Assembly (NCBI RefSeq): GCF_018336935.1
Contig: NZ_CP068771.1
Coordinates: 4,154,001 to 4,218,000, forward strand
Direction of reading: 5' to 3'
Length of the DNA: 64,000 nucleotides
DNA from: Serratia plymuthica
GTDB taxonomy: Bacteria; Pseudomonadota; Gammaproteobacteria; Enterobacterales; Enterobacteriaceae
Below the pieces are notes generated by a model. That model had not been told where the DNA came from. It worked only from the letters and a program-made list of their open reading frames with translations, and did not search any database. The translations under genes were made by a program, and so were the position numbers. Position 1 is the stretch's first letter. Each line of letters begins with the position of its first letter. This document shows positions 1 to 12,077 of the stretch, in pieces.

Positions 1-410
1 TTATCGAGGCCAATACCTATTTGAGCGGCATTGGTTTTGAAAGTAGCGGGCTGGCGGCGGCGCACGCTATTCACAACGGTTTCACCGTGCTGGATGAGTG
101 TCATCACCTGTACCACGGCGAGAAAGTGGCTTTCGGCACGCTATCGCAACTGGTGCTGCAAAACAGCAGCATGGCGCAGATCGAGACGGTGCTGGATTTC
201 TGCCACCGCATCGGCCTGCCTGTCACGCTGGCCGAGATGGGCGTTAGCGGCGATGCGGCAGAGAAAATCATGGCGGTTGCCGAAGCCAGCTGCGCCGCCG
301 GCGAAACCATCCACAACATGCCGTTCAGGGTGACGCCGGCCAGCGTGCAGGCCGCAATCTTGACGGCAGACCGGCTGGGCAGCGCCTGGCTGCAACAACA
401 CCAACGCTGA
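1..410 (+). CDS. gldA: glycerol dehydrogenase, C-terminal part
   Basis: The gene enters from the left edge in the frame whose first full codon is at base 3, leaving about 136 C-terminal residues of a protein normally near 365. The segment [20 protein letters not shown] followed by an AIHNG motif is the conserved metal-binding part of family III iron/zinc alcohol dehydrogenases, as in GldA/DhaD. The enzyme oxidises glycerol to dihydroxyacetone with NAD+. It lies directly upstream of dhaKLM, whose kinase consumes dihydroxyacetone, so the four genes form a glycerol-to-DHAP route, probably one operon with a 46-base gap. The stop codon is in the window; the promoter is not visible. Confidence 0.9.
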   Translation, partial: IEANTYLSGIGFESSGLAAAHAIHNGFTVLDECHHLYHGEKVAFGTLSQLVLQNSSMAQIETVLDFCHRIGLPVTLAEMGVSGDAAEKIMAVAEASCAAGETIHNMPFRVTPASVQAAILTADRLGSAWLQQHQR

Positions 411-456
411 TACTGCAGGGACGCAGCAGGCTGCGTCCCATTGGCTAAACGAGGAA

Positions 457-1533
457 ATGACCGTGAAAAAACTGATCAATAAGGTTGAGTCGGTACTGGA
501 AGAGCAACTGCTGGGGCTGGCGGAGGCGCACCCTGAACTGTTGGTGCATCAGGAGCCGGTGTTCGTTACCCGCGCCGACGCGCCGGTAGCGGGCAAGGTG
601 GCTATCCTGTCCGGCGGCGGCAGCGGCCACGAACCCATGCACTGCGGCTTTGTCGGCGAAGGTATGCTCGACGGCGCCTGCCCCGGGGAGATTTTTACCT
701 CGCCGACGCCGGATAAAATGTACGAGTGCGGCCAGGCTATCGACGGGGGCGCCGGAGTGTTGTTGCTGATCAAAAACTACACCGGCGACGTGCTGAATTT
801 CGAAACCGCCACCGAATTGCTGCACGACAGCGGCACCCAGGTGGCGACGGTACTGGTGGACGATGACGTGGCGGTCAAGGATAGCCTGTTCACCGCCGGC
901 CGACGTGGCGTGGCGAATACCGTACTGATGGAAAAACTGCTCGGCGCAGCGACGGCCCGCGGCGACGATCTGGACAGCGTGGTGACGTTGGGCCACAGGA
1001 TCAACAATCAAGGGCATTCGATTGGCATCGCGCTGGGGGCCTGTACCGTGCCCGCAGCCGGCAAGCCCTCGTTCGTGCTGTCGGAAAACGAGATGGAGTT
1101 CGGCGTCGGTATTCACGGCGAGCCGGGCATTGCGCGGCGTCCGTTCAGCGGCCTCAATGCGGCGGTGGATGACATGTTCCATACCCTGATCGAACACGGC
1201 CATTACCAGCGCACCATTCGCGCCTGGGATCGCCGGCAGGGCGAATGGCGCGATGAAGTGCAGACCAAGCAGCCGCTGACGCGCGGCGACCGGGTGATTG
1301 CGTTGGTGAATAACCTGGGGGCGACGCCTCTGTCCGAGCTGTACGGCGTTTATCACCGGCTGGCGGAGCGCTGCGCCGAGGCGGGCATGATCGTTGAACG
1401 CAGTCTGGTGGGCGCCTATTGCACCTCGTTGGACATGCAGGGGGTATCGATCACCTTGCTGAAGGTGGATGACGAGCTGTTGGCATTGTGGGATGCGCCG
1501 GTGAAAACGCCCGCGCTGCGTTGGGGTTGTTGA
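457..1533 (+). CDS. dhaK: PTS-dependent dihydroxyacetone kinase, DHA-binding subunit DhaK
   Basis: The 358-residue protein matches the length of E. coli DhaK. DhaK binds dihydroxyacetone covalently through a histidine as a hemiaminal and passes it to DhaL for phosphorylation. The expected histidine is H220 in the GIHGEPG motif. The substrate-pocket motif GGGSGHEP is present near residue 50. The start ATG follows a GAGGAA ribosome site. It is followed after 9 bases by dhaL, as expected for subunits made together. Nothing is unusual in the reading frame. Confidence 0.96.
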   Translation: MTVKKLINKVESVLEEQLLGLAEAHPELLVHQEPVFVTRADAPVAGKVAILSGGGSGHEPMHCGFVGEGMLDGACPGEIFTSPTPDKMYECGQAIDGGAGVLLLIKNYTGDVLNFETATELLHDSGTQVATVLVDDDVAVKDSLFTAGRRGVANTVLMEKLLGAATARGDDLDSVVTLGHRINNQGHSIGIALGACTVPAAGKPSFVLSENEMEFGVGIHGEPGIARRPFSGLNAAVDDMFHTLIEHGHYQRTIRAWDRRQGEWRDEVQTKQPLTRGDRVIALVNNLGATPLSELYGVYHRLAERCAEAGMIVERSLVGAYCTSLDMQGVSITLLKVDDELLALWDAPVKTPALRWGC

Positions 1534-1542
1534 GGAGGATCT

Positions 1543-2175
1543 ATGGCATTAACGAAACAGCAGGTAGTGGACTGGCTGATGCGCTGTGGCGAGGTGTTTA
1601 CCCGGGAACGTGATTTTTTGACCCGGCTGGATACCGAAATCGGCGACGCCGACCATGGTCTGAACATGAACCGTGGCTTCAACAAGGTGGTGGAAAAACT
1701 GCCTTCGGTGGCGGATAAAGACATCGGTTTTATTCTTAAAAATACGGGCATGACGCTGCTGTCGAGCGTCGGCGGCGCCAGCGGCCCGCTGTTCGGCACG
1801 TTCTTTATCCGCGCGGCGCAGGCGGCCAATGCCAAGCAAAGCCTGGATCTGGCGGAGCTGCATCAGATGATGCAAGAGGGCGTCGAGGGCGTGGTGATGC
1901 GCGGCAAGGCGGAGCCGGGCGACAAAACCATGTGCGACGTCTGGTGGCCGGTGGTGGAAAGCCTCGGCCAGTCGGCGCAGCAGCAGTCGAGCGTGGCAGA
2001 GGCCCTGCAGCGCGCCAGTGAACGGGCGGAACAGGCTGTAGAGGGCACTATCATCATGCAGGCGCGTAAAGGGCGGGCCAGCTACCTGGGTGAACGCAGC
2101 ATCGGCCATCAGGATCCGGGCGCCACCTCGGTGATGCTGATGATCAAAACGCTGGCCGAGGTCGCCGGCCACTAG
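1543..2175 (+). CDS. dhaL: PTS-dependent dihydroxyacetone kinase, ADP-binding subunit DhaL
   Basis: The 210-residue protein matches DhaL, which keeps ADP/ATP as a bound cofactor and moves phosphate from DhaM to dihydroxyacetone on DhaK. The motif EIGDADHG near residues 29-36 supplies the magnesium-coordinating aspartates of the family, and a GGASGP loop lies near residue 78. A GAGGA ribosome site precedes the ATG. The gene sits between dhaK and dhaM with short gaps, so one transcript is likely. In E. coli DhaL also acts as co-activator of DhaR; the presence of dhaR next door fits, but that role is inferred here. Confidence 0.96.
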   Translation: MALTKQQVVDWLMRCGEVFTRERDFLTRLDTEIGDADHGLNMNRGFNKVVEKLPSVADKDIGFILKNTGMTLLSSVGGASGPLFGTFFIRAAQAANAKQSLDLAELHQMMQEGVEGVVMRGKAEPGDKTMCDVWWPVVESLGQSAQQQSSVAEALQRASERAEQAVEGTIIMQARKGRASYLGERSIGHQDPGATSVMLMIKTLAEVAGH

Positions 2176-2186
2176 CAGGAGGCGAG

Positions 2187-3617
2187 ATGATCAATATCGT
2201 TGTAGTTTCCCACAGCGCGCAGTTGGCGCGCGGGGTCGAAGAGCTGGCGCGGCAGATGATGCGTGGCGACGGCTGCAAGCTGGTGCTGGCGGCGGGCGTC
2301 GATGACGTCGAGCATCCGATCGGCACCGATGCCATCAAGGTCATGGAAGCCATTGAGTCGGTGGCGGACGGTGCGGGCATCGTCGTGCTGATGGATTTGG
2401 GCAGCGCGTTGCTGAGCGCCGAAACCGCGCTCGACCTGCTGGATCCGCAGTTGGCCGCCAAAGTGCGGCTGTGTTCGGCACCGCTGGTTGAGGGGGCGCT
2501 GGCTGCGGTGGTCGCCGCCAATTCCGGTGCCGGGCTGGAACAGGTGTTGGCGGAAGCTCAGGGCGCGCTGCTGGCCAAGCAGGCGCAACTGGGTGAAGCC
2601 GCGCCTGCGGCAAAAAGCGTTGAATTGCCGTTGACGCAGGGAAAAAGCGTCAGTTGGACGGTGCAGAACCCGCACGGGTTACACGCCCGACCGGCGGCGC
2701 GGCTGGCGGAGGCGCTGGCGCCCTTTGAGGCCGAGCTGGTGTTGGAAAAACAGGGGCAATGCGCCAACCCGCGTAGCCTCAATCAATTGGCGTTGCTGCA
2801 GGTGCGGCACGGCGACACCGTCAGGTTGATTGCCGACGGCCCACAGGCTGAGCAAGCGCTGGCGGCGTTCAGGGCGCTGGCGGAACAGCACTTTGGTGAA
2901 ACGGTTTCGGAACAGCAACTGCCCTCGCTGCACGGCATCCCGGTGGCGGAAAGCGTGACCAGCGGCCCGGTGTTGCAGGCGCTCAGCTTCTGGCCGACGG
3001 TGACCGAGCGCCCGATTGGCGCGGACGACGTGCTGACCGAACAGCAGCGGCTGCGCGAGGCGCTGCAGCATACCCTGAGCGATCTCAACCGGCTGGCGGA
3101 GCGCACCGGCACATTGATTGGCAAACCGCAGGCGGCGATTTTCGGCGCGCACAGCATGCTGCTGGACGATCCGGATCTGCAACAGGCGGCCTATACGCGC
3201 ATTGCTCAGCAACAATGCAGCGCCGAGCAGGCCTGGCGGCAGGAAATGGAGGCGATCATCGAGGATTATCGCGCGCTGGACGACGAGTACATGCGGGCGC
3301 GCGAACTGGACGTGCGGGACATGCTGCGCCGTACCCTGAGCCATCTGCAACAGCAGCCGCTGCTGCCGATTACGCTGACTGCGCCCTCGATTCTGGTGAT
3401 GGACGAACTGATGCCTTCCGACGTGGTGATGCTCGATCGTCGCCTGGTGCTCGGCATCTGCCTGAGCGGCGGCAATGCACTGTCGCACAGCGCAATTCTG
3501 GCGAAGGCGATGGGGATCCCGATGGTGGTCGGCATGAACGACTGCCTGAGCAAAACCCGCAGCGGCCAGAAAGCGATGCTGGACGCGGCGCGCGGGGTAT
3601 TGCAGCTCAGCCATTAA
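2187..3617 (+). CDS. dhaM: dihydroxyacetone kinase phosphotransferase DhaM (EIIA-HPr-EI fusion)
   Basis: This 476-residue protein is the phosphate relay between the general PTS and DhaL. Three domains follow in order: an EIIA-type domain (about 1-130) with H9 in VVSHSAQ, an HPr-like domain (about 155-240) with H166 in GLHARPA, and an enzyme-I N-terminal domain (about 255-475) with H434 in the GGNALSHSA motif. All three phospho-histidines are intact. Length agrees with E. coli DhaM. It ends 4 bases before the end of the convergent dhaR. Confidence 0.96.
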   Translation: MINIVVVSHSAQLARGVEELARQMMRGDGCKLVLAAGVDDVEHPIGTDAIKVMEAIESVADGAGIVVLMDLGSALLSAETALDLLDPQLAAKVRLCSAPLVEGALAAVVAANSGAGLEQVLAEAQGALLAKQAQLGEAAPAAKSVELPLTQGKSVSWTVQNPHGLHARPAARLAEALAPFEAELVLEKQGQCANPRSLNQLALLQVRHGDTVRLIADGPQAEQALAAFRALAEQHFGETVSEQQLPSLHGIPVAESVTSGPVLQALSFWPTVTERPIGADDVLTEQQRLREALQHTLSDLNRLAERTGTLIGKPQAAIFGAHSMLLDDPDLQQAAYTRIAQQQCSAEQAWRQEMEAIIEDYRALDDEYMRARELDVRDMLRRTLSHLQQQPLLPITLTAPSILVMDELMPSDVVMLDRRLVLGICLSGGNALSHSAILAKAMGIPMVVGMNDCLSKTRSGQKAMLDAARGVLQLSH

Positions 3618-3621
3618 GCGA

Positions 3622-5571
3622 TCAGGCGCGCAGTTTAAATTGGCGGATATCAATCTGATATTGTTTGATTTTCCGCCACAGCGTGGTGCGGCCGATGCCC
3701 AACAGCTGCGCCATTTCATTGAGCTGCCCGCGGCTGACGTTGGCAGCGCGAATGATCGCCTGGCGCTCCGTTTCCGCCAGCGTCAGCAGCGGCGTACCCG
3801 GCTGTGGTTCACTTTCCAGCAACGGCTGGTGGCTGAGCAAATGCGCGGGCAAGTCCGCTAACTGGAGATGGTGGCCGTGGCACATCATCGCCGTACGCTC
3901 AACCACGCCTTTCAGCTCCAGATCGTTGCCGGGCCACAGATACAGGCTCAACTGGGCCATGACGTCGTCATCGACCCGGAATCGGCACTGGAAATGCTGT
4001 TCCAGCGTTCGCAGGTGGTGCTTCACCAACAGCGGAATGTCGCTCAGCCGCTGGCGCAGCGCCGGGATCTGGATCTCGAACGCCTGCAGGCTGTAAAACA
4101 GCTGGCGGCGAAAGCGGTTCTGCTGCACCAACAGCGGCAGATTGGCGGCGCTACCGGCGATCACCCGCACATCGACCGGGATCACCCGGTTGGAGTTAAG
4201 CCGCATGACTACGCCGGTTTTCAGCACCTGAAGCAGCGCTGACTGCATTTCCGCCGGCAGATACTCAATTTGCTCCAGGTACAGCGTGCCGCCGTTGGCC
4301 AGTTCAAACTTGCTGAGCTGGCCCGCTTCCTCTTCGCTGGCGTCGCAACCCAGCAGTTCGCGCAGCCCCTGCGCTTCCGGCATCAACTGGCAGTTAAGCG
4401 CGATATAGGGCCCGGCGGCGCGTTCGCTGGCGTTGTGGATTGCCTGGCTGAGCCGCTCCTTGCCGACCCCTTCTTCGCCGCACAGCAGGATCGGGTGCTG
4501 GCCCTTCGCCGCCTGCTGGCCGTAGCGGATCAACCGGCGCATCTCCAGGGAGGCGGAAGGCATCTGTTCAAAGCTGTGGCTGACGCGGCCCAGTTGGCTG
4601 CTGACGTACTGGTGCAGCCGTTCAATCGGGTGCAGCAGGGCGATAAAGCTGCAGCGCTCGCCGTCGAAGATCGGTTTTAGGGTCAGCAGCGCGGCGATAA
4701 ACTGCCGCTGGCTTTCGAAAGTGACTTCAACGTGTTGCAGCGGCTGGCGCTGGGCGATGGCCCGGTTGAGCAGGGCGGGCAGCGTCAGCAACTGCGTCAG
4801 GGGTTTGCCCTGGCTCTGCTGTTCGTCCAGCTTCAGCAGGGTGGCGGCCCGCTGGTTGATGTATTGCAGGTAGCCGCGGTGGTCCCAGGCCATCACCCCG
4901 TCATCCACCCCGTCAAGCAAACCGTAAAGCTGATTCAGGTGGCGGTTGGACTCCGCCAGCAGGCCGTCGGCGTTCAGCGAGTTGCCTATCTCGCGTGCGA
5001 TCGCCAGCGTCAGTGACAGATCGCCGGCGGCGCAGTCCGCCAGCAGGCAGCCCAGCGCAATCGAGCCGCGTTGGCGGCCGCTGTTGTCATAAACCGGCGT
5101 GGCGCAGAATGACCAGCCGTGCAGCGCCTGCCGCACGTGCTCGCTGCCGCTCACCTGTATCGGGTGGCCTTCCGCCGCCGCCAGCGAAGGCGCGTTGGTG
5201 CCAATGTCACCCTCGGCCCAATAGGCGCCGGGGGTAAACCCCAATTGCTGCAGGCGTTCACGCGTCGGGGCGTCGCCGCACAACCACAGCATGCAGCCGC
5301 TTTCGTCGAGGATCATCAGCAGGCAGCGGCGGGGTTCCATATATTCGCAGGCATCTTCCAGCGACGCCTGGCCAAGCGTCAGCAGATCGTTTTTACGCTG
5401 GCAGATCGAGTTGAAGGTGGCACCGAGCGCACGGTGCGGCGCTTTCCACACGGCGGGTTGCATCAGGCTGCGACAGCGCAACCAGGAAGCGTAGATTGCC
5501 GGTGCAGGGCGCTGTGCGGGCGGCAATGCGCCGTCGGCCATCAACTGTTGCCAGCTTGAGGTGTTCTCCAT
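3622..5571 (-). CDS. dhaR: dha operon transcriptional regulator DhaR
   Basis: This 649-residue protein has the enhancer-binding-protein layout: a GAF-like sensor (about 60-200), a PAS domain (about 210-310), an AAA+ domain with Walker A GEEGVGKE at about 365-372, and a Fis-type helix-turn-helix at the C-terminus (RGQLNEMAQLLGIGRTTLWR). The GAFTGA loop that contacts sigma-54 is absent: the segment before KFELANGGTL carries acidic residues instead. E. coli DhaR is likewise known to act at a sigma-70 promoter, switched by DhaK and DhaL. The gene is convergent with dhaM, whereas in E. coli it is divergent from dhaKLM, so its target promoter is probably upstream of gldA, outside the window. Confidence 0.93.
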   Translation of the reverse strand: MENTSSWQQLMADGALPPAQRPAPAIYASWLRCRSLMQPAVWKAPHRALGATFNSICQRKNDLLTLGQASLEDACEYMEPRRCLLMILDESGCMLWLCGDAPTRERLQQLGFTPGAYWAEGDIGTNAPSLAAAEGHPIQVSGSEHVRQALHGWSFCATPVYDNSGRQRGSIALGCLLADCAAGDLSLTLAIAREIGNSLNADGLLAESNRHLNQLYGLLDGVDDGVMAWDHRGYLQYINQRAATLLKLDEQQSQGKPLTQLLTLPALLNRAIAQRQPLQHVEVTFESQRQFIAALLTLKPIFDGERCSFIALLHPIERLHQYVSSQLGRVSHSFEQMPSASLEMRRLIRYGQQAAKGQHPILLCGEEGVGKERLSQAIHNASERAAGPYIALNCQLMPEAQGLRELLGCDASEEEAGQLSKFELANGGTLYLEQIEYLPAEMQSALLQVLKTGVVMRLNSNRVIPVDVRVIAGSAANLPLLVQQNRFRRQLFYSLQAFEIQIPALRQRLSDIPLLVKHHLRTLEQHFQCRFRVDDDVMAQLSLYLWPGNDLELKGVVERTAMMCHGHHLQLADLPAHLLSHQPLLESEPQPGTPLLTLAETERQAIIRAANVSRGQLNEMAQLLGIGRTTLWRKIKQYQIDIRQFKLRA

Positions 5572-5669
5572 TGGATCCCATCCGGACTGAGATAAGGCAA
5601 TGGCGCCGATGATACCACCGCAGGGCGGGGGGCTGGCTGTGAGGCGGCGGGCAGAACCGGCGTTGAGGC

Positions 5670-5704
5670 AAAAAAAACGGGGCGCGACAGATGCCGGGCC
5701 CCGT
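5670..5704 (-). terminator. rho-independent terminator of tolC
   Basis: Read on the minus strand, a GC-rich stem made of CGGGGC and GCCCCG is followed by a run of T, just downstream of the tolC stop codon. It is well placed to end tolC transcription before dhaR. Confidence 0.75.
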
Positions 5705-5721
5705 GTTCAGCAGTGCGCGAA

Positions 5722-7236
5722 TCAGTTGCGGAATGGGTTACCGCTGTTGCTGCGCGCCGGCTGGGTGGTGGTGGTCGCCGGCGCAGAGGCGCGGGTAGCG
5801 ACCGGTGCCGGAGCTGCCGTTTGCGGCGCAGGCGCATTGCCGTTATAACCTTCCGCATAAGCGTCCTGTGCGGTGGTCGGCGGCGCTACCACATCCTGCG
5901 AGGTAGAAATCGGTTTGCCCAACGCGCCGTTCAGTAACAGCAGGTCATTTTCATTCAGCGTGCCGAGTGCGGACTTGATGTTCAACTGGTTGATCAGATA
6001 GGTATAACGCGCGCTGGAGAGCTGCTGCTTGGCGTTATACAACGTGGTGGTGGCATCCAGCACGTCAACGATGGTGCGGGTACCTACCTGGTAACCGGCT
6101 TCCATCGCATCCAATGAGCTCTGGGCAGAGACCACGGCCTGCTTGTAGGCGTTGATGCTGCTGATCGACGCGTTCACGTTGTTGAATGACGAACGCACGG
6201 TCTGCACTACGCTGCGGTGTGCGCTTTCCAACTGCTCACTGGCGCCGACGAAGTTGTACTGCGCCTGCTGCACCTGTGAATTGGTCTGGCCGCCGCTGTA
6301 CAGTGGCAGATTAAAGCTGATGCCAACCTTGTTCTGACCAACGTCACTGTCATTGTTGCCCGTGCCTGTGCCGGTGCGAGAGCCGTTATATTTGGTGTTG
6401 GTAATGCCGGTAGAAGCGCTTACATCAACGGTCGGCATATAGCCGGTCTGCGCCGAGCGGATCTGCTCGCGAGCCAGGTCCTGGCTTAAGCGGGCAGAAA
6501 GCAGGCTCAGGTTGCGCGCTTCGGCTTCTTTCAGCAGGTTGTTCACCGCTTCCGGACGTTGGGTGCTGAAACGATCGGTATTCAGCGAGGCCAGTTCCGG
6601 GTAGAAGGTGCCGGTCACCTGGCGCAGTTTTTCCAGCGCGTTATCCAGGGTGTTGCGGGCAGTCACTTCGGACGCCAGCACGGTGTCGTAGTTGGAACGG
6701 GCGTTCTGCACGTCGGTGATCGCCACCAGGCCCACGTTGAAGCGTTGGGTGGTTTGATCCAGCGTGCGGTAAACCGCCTGTTTTTGCGCCTGCGTATAAG
6801 ACAGCGAGTCGATGGCGCTCAGCACGTTGAAATAGGCGGTAGCGGTGTCGAGGATCAGCTGTTGCGACGAGGTCTGGAAGGTCACGTCGGAGATGCCGGC
6901 GGTTTTTTCCTGCAGCGTCAGCGCGCGCCATTTCGACATGTCGAAAATGGTTTGGGTCAGCGCCAGCGAGCCGCTGGTGGCGTTGCTATTGACGTTATTG
7001 GCATCGCGGTAACCGCTACCGTAAGTATAACCGGCGGTTAAACCCAGTTGCGGCAGCAACGGGCTGCGCGCTTCGTTGATTTTTTCGAATGCGGCGTCAC
7101 GGTCAGCGGCAGTCTTGCGCAGATCCGGGTTACTTTCCCTGGCCTGTTTGTAAACCTGCAGCAGGTTCTCTGCCTGGCTCATTGCACTGAAGCCGCCCAG
7201 GCTCAGTCCGATAAGAAGGGGGAGCAGTTTCTTCAT
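5722..7236 (-). CDS. tolC: outer-membrane efflux duct TolC
   Basis: The 504-residue protein aligns along its length with E. coli TolC, the trimeric channel-tunnel through which AcrAB-type pumps and type I secretion systems export drugs and proteins. A signal peptide (MKKLLPLLIGLSLGGFSAMS, cleaved after QA) leads into ENLLQVYKQARESNPDLRK. The repeated coiled-coil segments with NVGLVAITDVQNAR and QVGTRTIVDVLDATTTLYNA are present, and the C-terminus ends NPFRN. Two in-frame ATGs lie six bases apart; the downstream one (7236) sits 6 bases after AAGGA and gives the standard N-terminus. It is divergent from nudF, as in E. coli. Confidence 0.97.
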   Translation of the reverse strand: MKKLLPLLIGLSLGGFSAMSQAENLLQVYKQARESNPDLRKTAADRDAAFEKINEARSPLLPQLGLTAGYTYGSGYRDANNVNSNATSGSLALTQTIFDMSKWRALTLQEKTAGISDVTFQTSSQQLILDTATAYFNVLSAIDSLSYTQAQKQAVYRTLDQTTQRFNVGLVAITDVQNARSNYDTVLASEVTARNTLDNALEKLRQVTGTFYPELASLNTDRFSTQRPEAVNNLLKEAEARNLSLLSARLSQDLAREQIRSAQTGYMPTVDVSASTGITNTKYNGSRTGTGTGNNDSDVGQNKVGISFNLPLYSGGQTNSQVQQAQYNFVGASEQLESAHRSVVQTVRSSFNNVNASISSINAYKQAVVSAQSSLDAMEAGYQVGTRTIVDVLDATTTLYNAKQQLSSARYTYLINQLNIKSALGTLNENDLLLLNGALGKPISTSQDVVAPPTTAQDAYAEGYNGNAPAPQTAAPAPVATRASAPATTTTQPARSNSGNPFRN

Positions 7237-7520
7237 TTGCATTCCTTGTTGTGCAGCAATATTGCTATGTTAGCGCTGACGATAGACGAAATAGTTGCCG
7301 ATTCTAGCAGAGTCTGTTGTTCGCATAAGGTGGCTGAATGTGCCATCTCGCGTATCTTTTGCCTTTCAGACTGCCGTGTTTACTTTAGTTCAACTGGCCG
7401 CACAGGCCACACCTGATATCATGGCTGACAATCTAACATAAAGCTGCGGAAGATTATCCCGCCGTTTCTGTCATCAAAACTGTTTATTTTATCGGCATAC
7501 TCACGCAGGAGAATTCGCTT

Positions 7521-8156
7521 ATGAGCCACTCACAGCCGTCGCCCGTTACTCTCGATAAAAACGATGTAGAAATTATTGCACGTGAGACGCTTTACCGTGG
7601 TTTTTTTTCACTCAATCTCTATCGGTTCCGTCATCGTTTGTTCAACGGTGACATGAGCCCGGAGGTAAAGCGCGAGATTTTCGAACGCGGCCACGCGGCG
7701 GTGCTGTTGCCCTATGACCCGGTGCGTGACGAGGTGGTGTTGATTGAACAACTGCGGATCGCCGCGGTCGATACCAGTAGCTCCCCCTGGCTACTGGAAA
7801 TGGTGGCGGGTATGATCGAAACCGGCGAGAGCGTCGAAGACGTGTGCCGCCGTGAAGCGCAGGAAGAAGCCGGCGTCGAGGTCGGGCGCTGCAAACCGGT
7901 GTTGAGCTACCTGGCAAGCCCCGGCGGTACCAGCGAGCGGCTGTCGATCATGGTGGGCGAGGTGGACGCCACGACCGCTGAAGGCATCCATGGGCTGGAA
8001 GAAGAGCATGAAGATATCCGTGTCCACGTGGTTAGCCGCGAACAGGCTTACCGTTGGGTTGAAGAAGGCGCGATTGATAACGCCGCATCTGTGATTGCAT
8101 TGCAGTGGCTGGCGTTGCACCATGAATCGTTAAGAAAAGAGTGGGCCAACCAATGA
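7521..8156 (+). CDS. nudF: ADP-ribose pyrophosphatase NudF
   Basis: The 211-residue Nudix hydrolase splits ADP-ribose to AMP and ribose 5-phosphate. The Nudix box is visible as [20 protein letters not shown] around residues 99-118, containing the REAQEE metal-binding core. The start ATG follows an AGGAGA ribosome site at normal spacing. It heads the run nudF-yqiB-cpdA-yqiA-parE, with the same order as E. coli, and its stop codon overlaps the start of yqiB by ATGA, suggesting translational coupling. Confidence 0.95.
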   Translation: MSHSQPSPVTLDKNDVEIIARETLYRGFFSLNLYRFRHRLFNGDMSPEVKREIFERGHAAVLLPYDPVRDEVVLIEQLRIAAVDTSSSPWLLEMVAGMIETGESVEDVCRREAQEEAGVEVGRCKPVLSYLASPGGTSERLSIMVGEVDATTAEGIHGLEEEHEDIRVHVVSREQAYRWVEEGAIDNAASVIALQWLALHHESLRKEWANQ

Positions 8157-8578
8157 AACAGCGCTATACCCCTGATTTCCCGGAAATGATGAGATTGTGT
8201 GAAACCAACTTCGCGCAATTGCGTCGCTTGCTGCCGCGCAACGATGAAGTGGGCGAAACGGTGACTTATCAGGTGAACGGCGCCAGTTATCGTCTGACTA
8301 TTGTTGAATCCACGCGCTACACCTCGCTGGTGCAGATCGAGCAGACCGCGCCGGCGGTCAGTTATTGGAGCCTGCCCGCCATGACGGTGCGGCTGTATCA
8401 TGACGCGATGGTTGCGGAAGTGTGTTCCAGTCAGCAGATCTACCGTTTTAAAGCGCGTTATGATTATCCCAATAAAAAGTTGCATCAACGTGACGAAAAG
8501 CATCAAATTAACCAGTTTCTTGCTGATTGGTTGCGCTACTGCTTGGCGCATGGAGCGATGGCGGTTCCGGTTTGTTAA
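8153..8578 (+). CDS. yqiB: DUF1249 family protein YqiB
   Basis: This 141-residue protein begins [13 protein letters not shown] and matches YqiB of the DUF1249 family, whose biochemical role is not established. I chose the ATG that overlaps the nudF stop by ATGA; an upstream in-frame start would add four residues but lies inside nudF. It is predicted soluble, without a signal peptide or membrane segment. It stands between nudF and cpdA in the conserved order, so it is almost certainly co-transcribed with them. Confidence 0.92.
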   Translation: MKQRYTPDFPEMMRLCETNFAQLRRLLPRNDEVGETVTYQVNGASYRLTIVESTRYTSLVQIEQTAPAVSYWSLPAMTVRLYHDAMVAEVCSSQQIYRFKARYDYPNKKLHQRDEKHQINQFLADWLRYCLAHGAMAVPVC

Positions 8579-8605
8579 ACAGACTGAAATAACAAAGGAC
8601 ACCAT

Positions 8606-9432
8606 TTGGAAAGCCTGTTTAAACTGACCGTGGCAAGTGGGGCCAGGGTCAGGATTCTGCAAATAACAGATACCCACCTTTTTGCCGGCGAAAACGAGAC
8701 CTTGCTCGGCATCAATACCTATCGCAGTTACCACGCGGTGCTGGACGCCATCATGGCGCAGCAGCGCGGTTTTGATCTGGTCGTCGCCACCGGCGACTTG
8801 GCGCAGGATCATTCTCTGGCGGCTTACCGGCACTTTGCCGAAGGTATTGCGCGGCTGCCTGCGCCTTGCGTCTGGCTGCCGGGCAACCATGATTTTCAGC
8901 CGGCGATGGTCGATGCGCTGGCCGCCGCAGGCATCGCCCCTTCAAAGCAGGTGCTGCTGGGCGAGCACTGGCAGGTGTTGCTGCTGGACAGCCAGGTGTT
9001 TGGCGTGCCGCACGGCGAACTGAGCGACTACCAGCTTGAGTGGATGGAGCGCTGCCTGCAGGACCACCCGGAGCGTTATACGTTACTGCTGCTGCATCAT
9101 CATCCGCTGCCCTCCGGTTGCACCTGGCTCGATCAGCACAGCTTGCGCAACCCTCACATGCTGGGCGCGGTGCTGCTGCGCTACCCGAACGTAAACACCG
9201 TGGTGTGCGGGCACATTCACCAGGATCTGGATCTGGAATGGCAGGGTCGCCGGTTGCTGGCATCGCCTTCCACCTGCGTGCAATTCAAGCCGCACTGCAC
9301 CAATTTTACCATCGACGACGTTTCGCCCGGCTGGCGCTATCTCGACCTGCTGCCGGACGGCCGCGTCGAGACCCAGGTTTTCCGCTTGGAAAACGATGAT
9401 TTTCGCCCCGACATGGATTCGGAAGGGTACTG

Positions 9433-9433
<1 letters not shown>
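8606..9433 (+). CDS. cpdA: 3',5'-cyclic-AMP phosphodiesterase CpdA
   Basis: The 275-residue metallophosphoesterase hydrolyses cAMP to AMP and so tunes CRP-dependent regulation. Class motifs are present in order: ITDTHLF, TGDLAQD, PGNHD and CGHIHQD, which together form the di-metal centre. The best start is a TTG at 8606, preceded by an AAAGGA ribosome site at good spacing; no upstream ATG fits. The stop codon shares one base with the yqiA start, consistent with coupled translation. Confidence 0.95.
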
Positions 9434-11987
<2,554 letters not shown>

Positions 11988-12002
11988 TCGCGATCTCTTG
12001 TC

Positions 12003-12030
12003 AGGCCCGGCTTCTGCGCCGGGCCTTCTT
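12003..12030 (+). terminator. rho-independent terminator of parE
   Basis: A perfect 9-base stem, AGGCCCGGC with GCCGGGCCT, encloses a 6-base loop and is followed by TCTT, 14 bases after the parE stop. Confidence 0.8.
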
Positions 12031-12077
12031 CCCGCAGGGGCGCGGCAAGCCGCACCCGACTACTCTGGGCGGAATGC

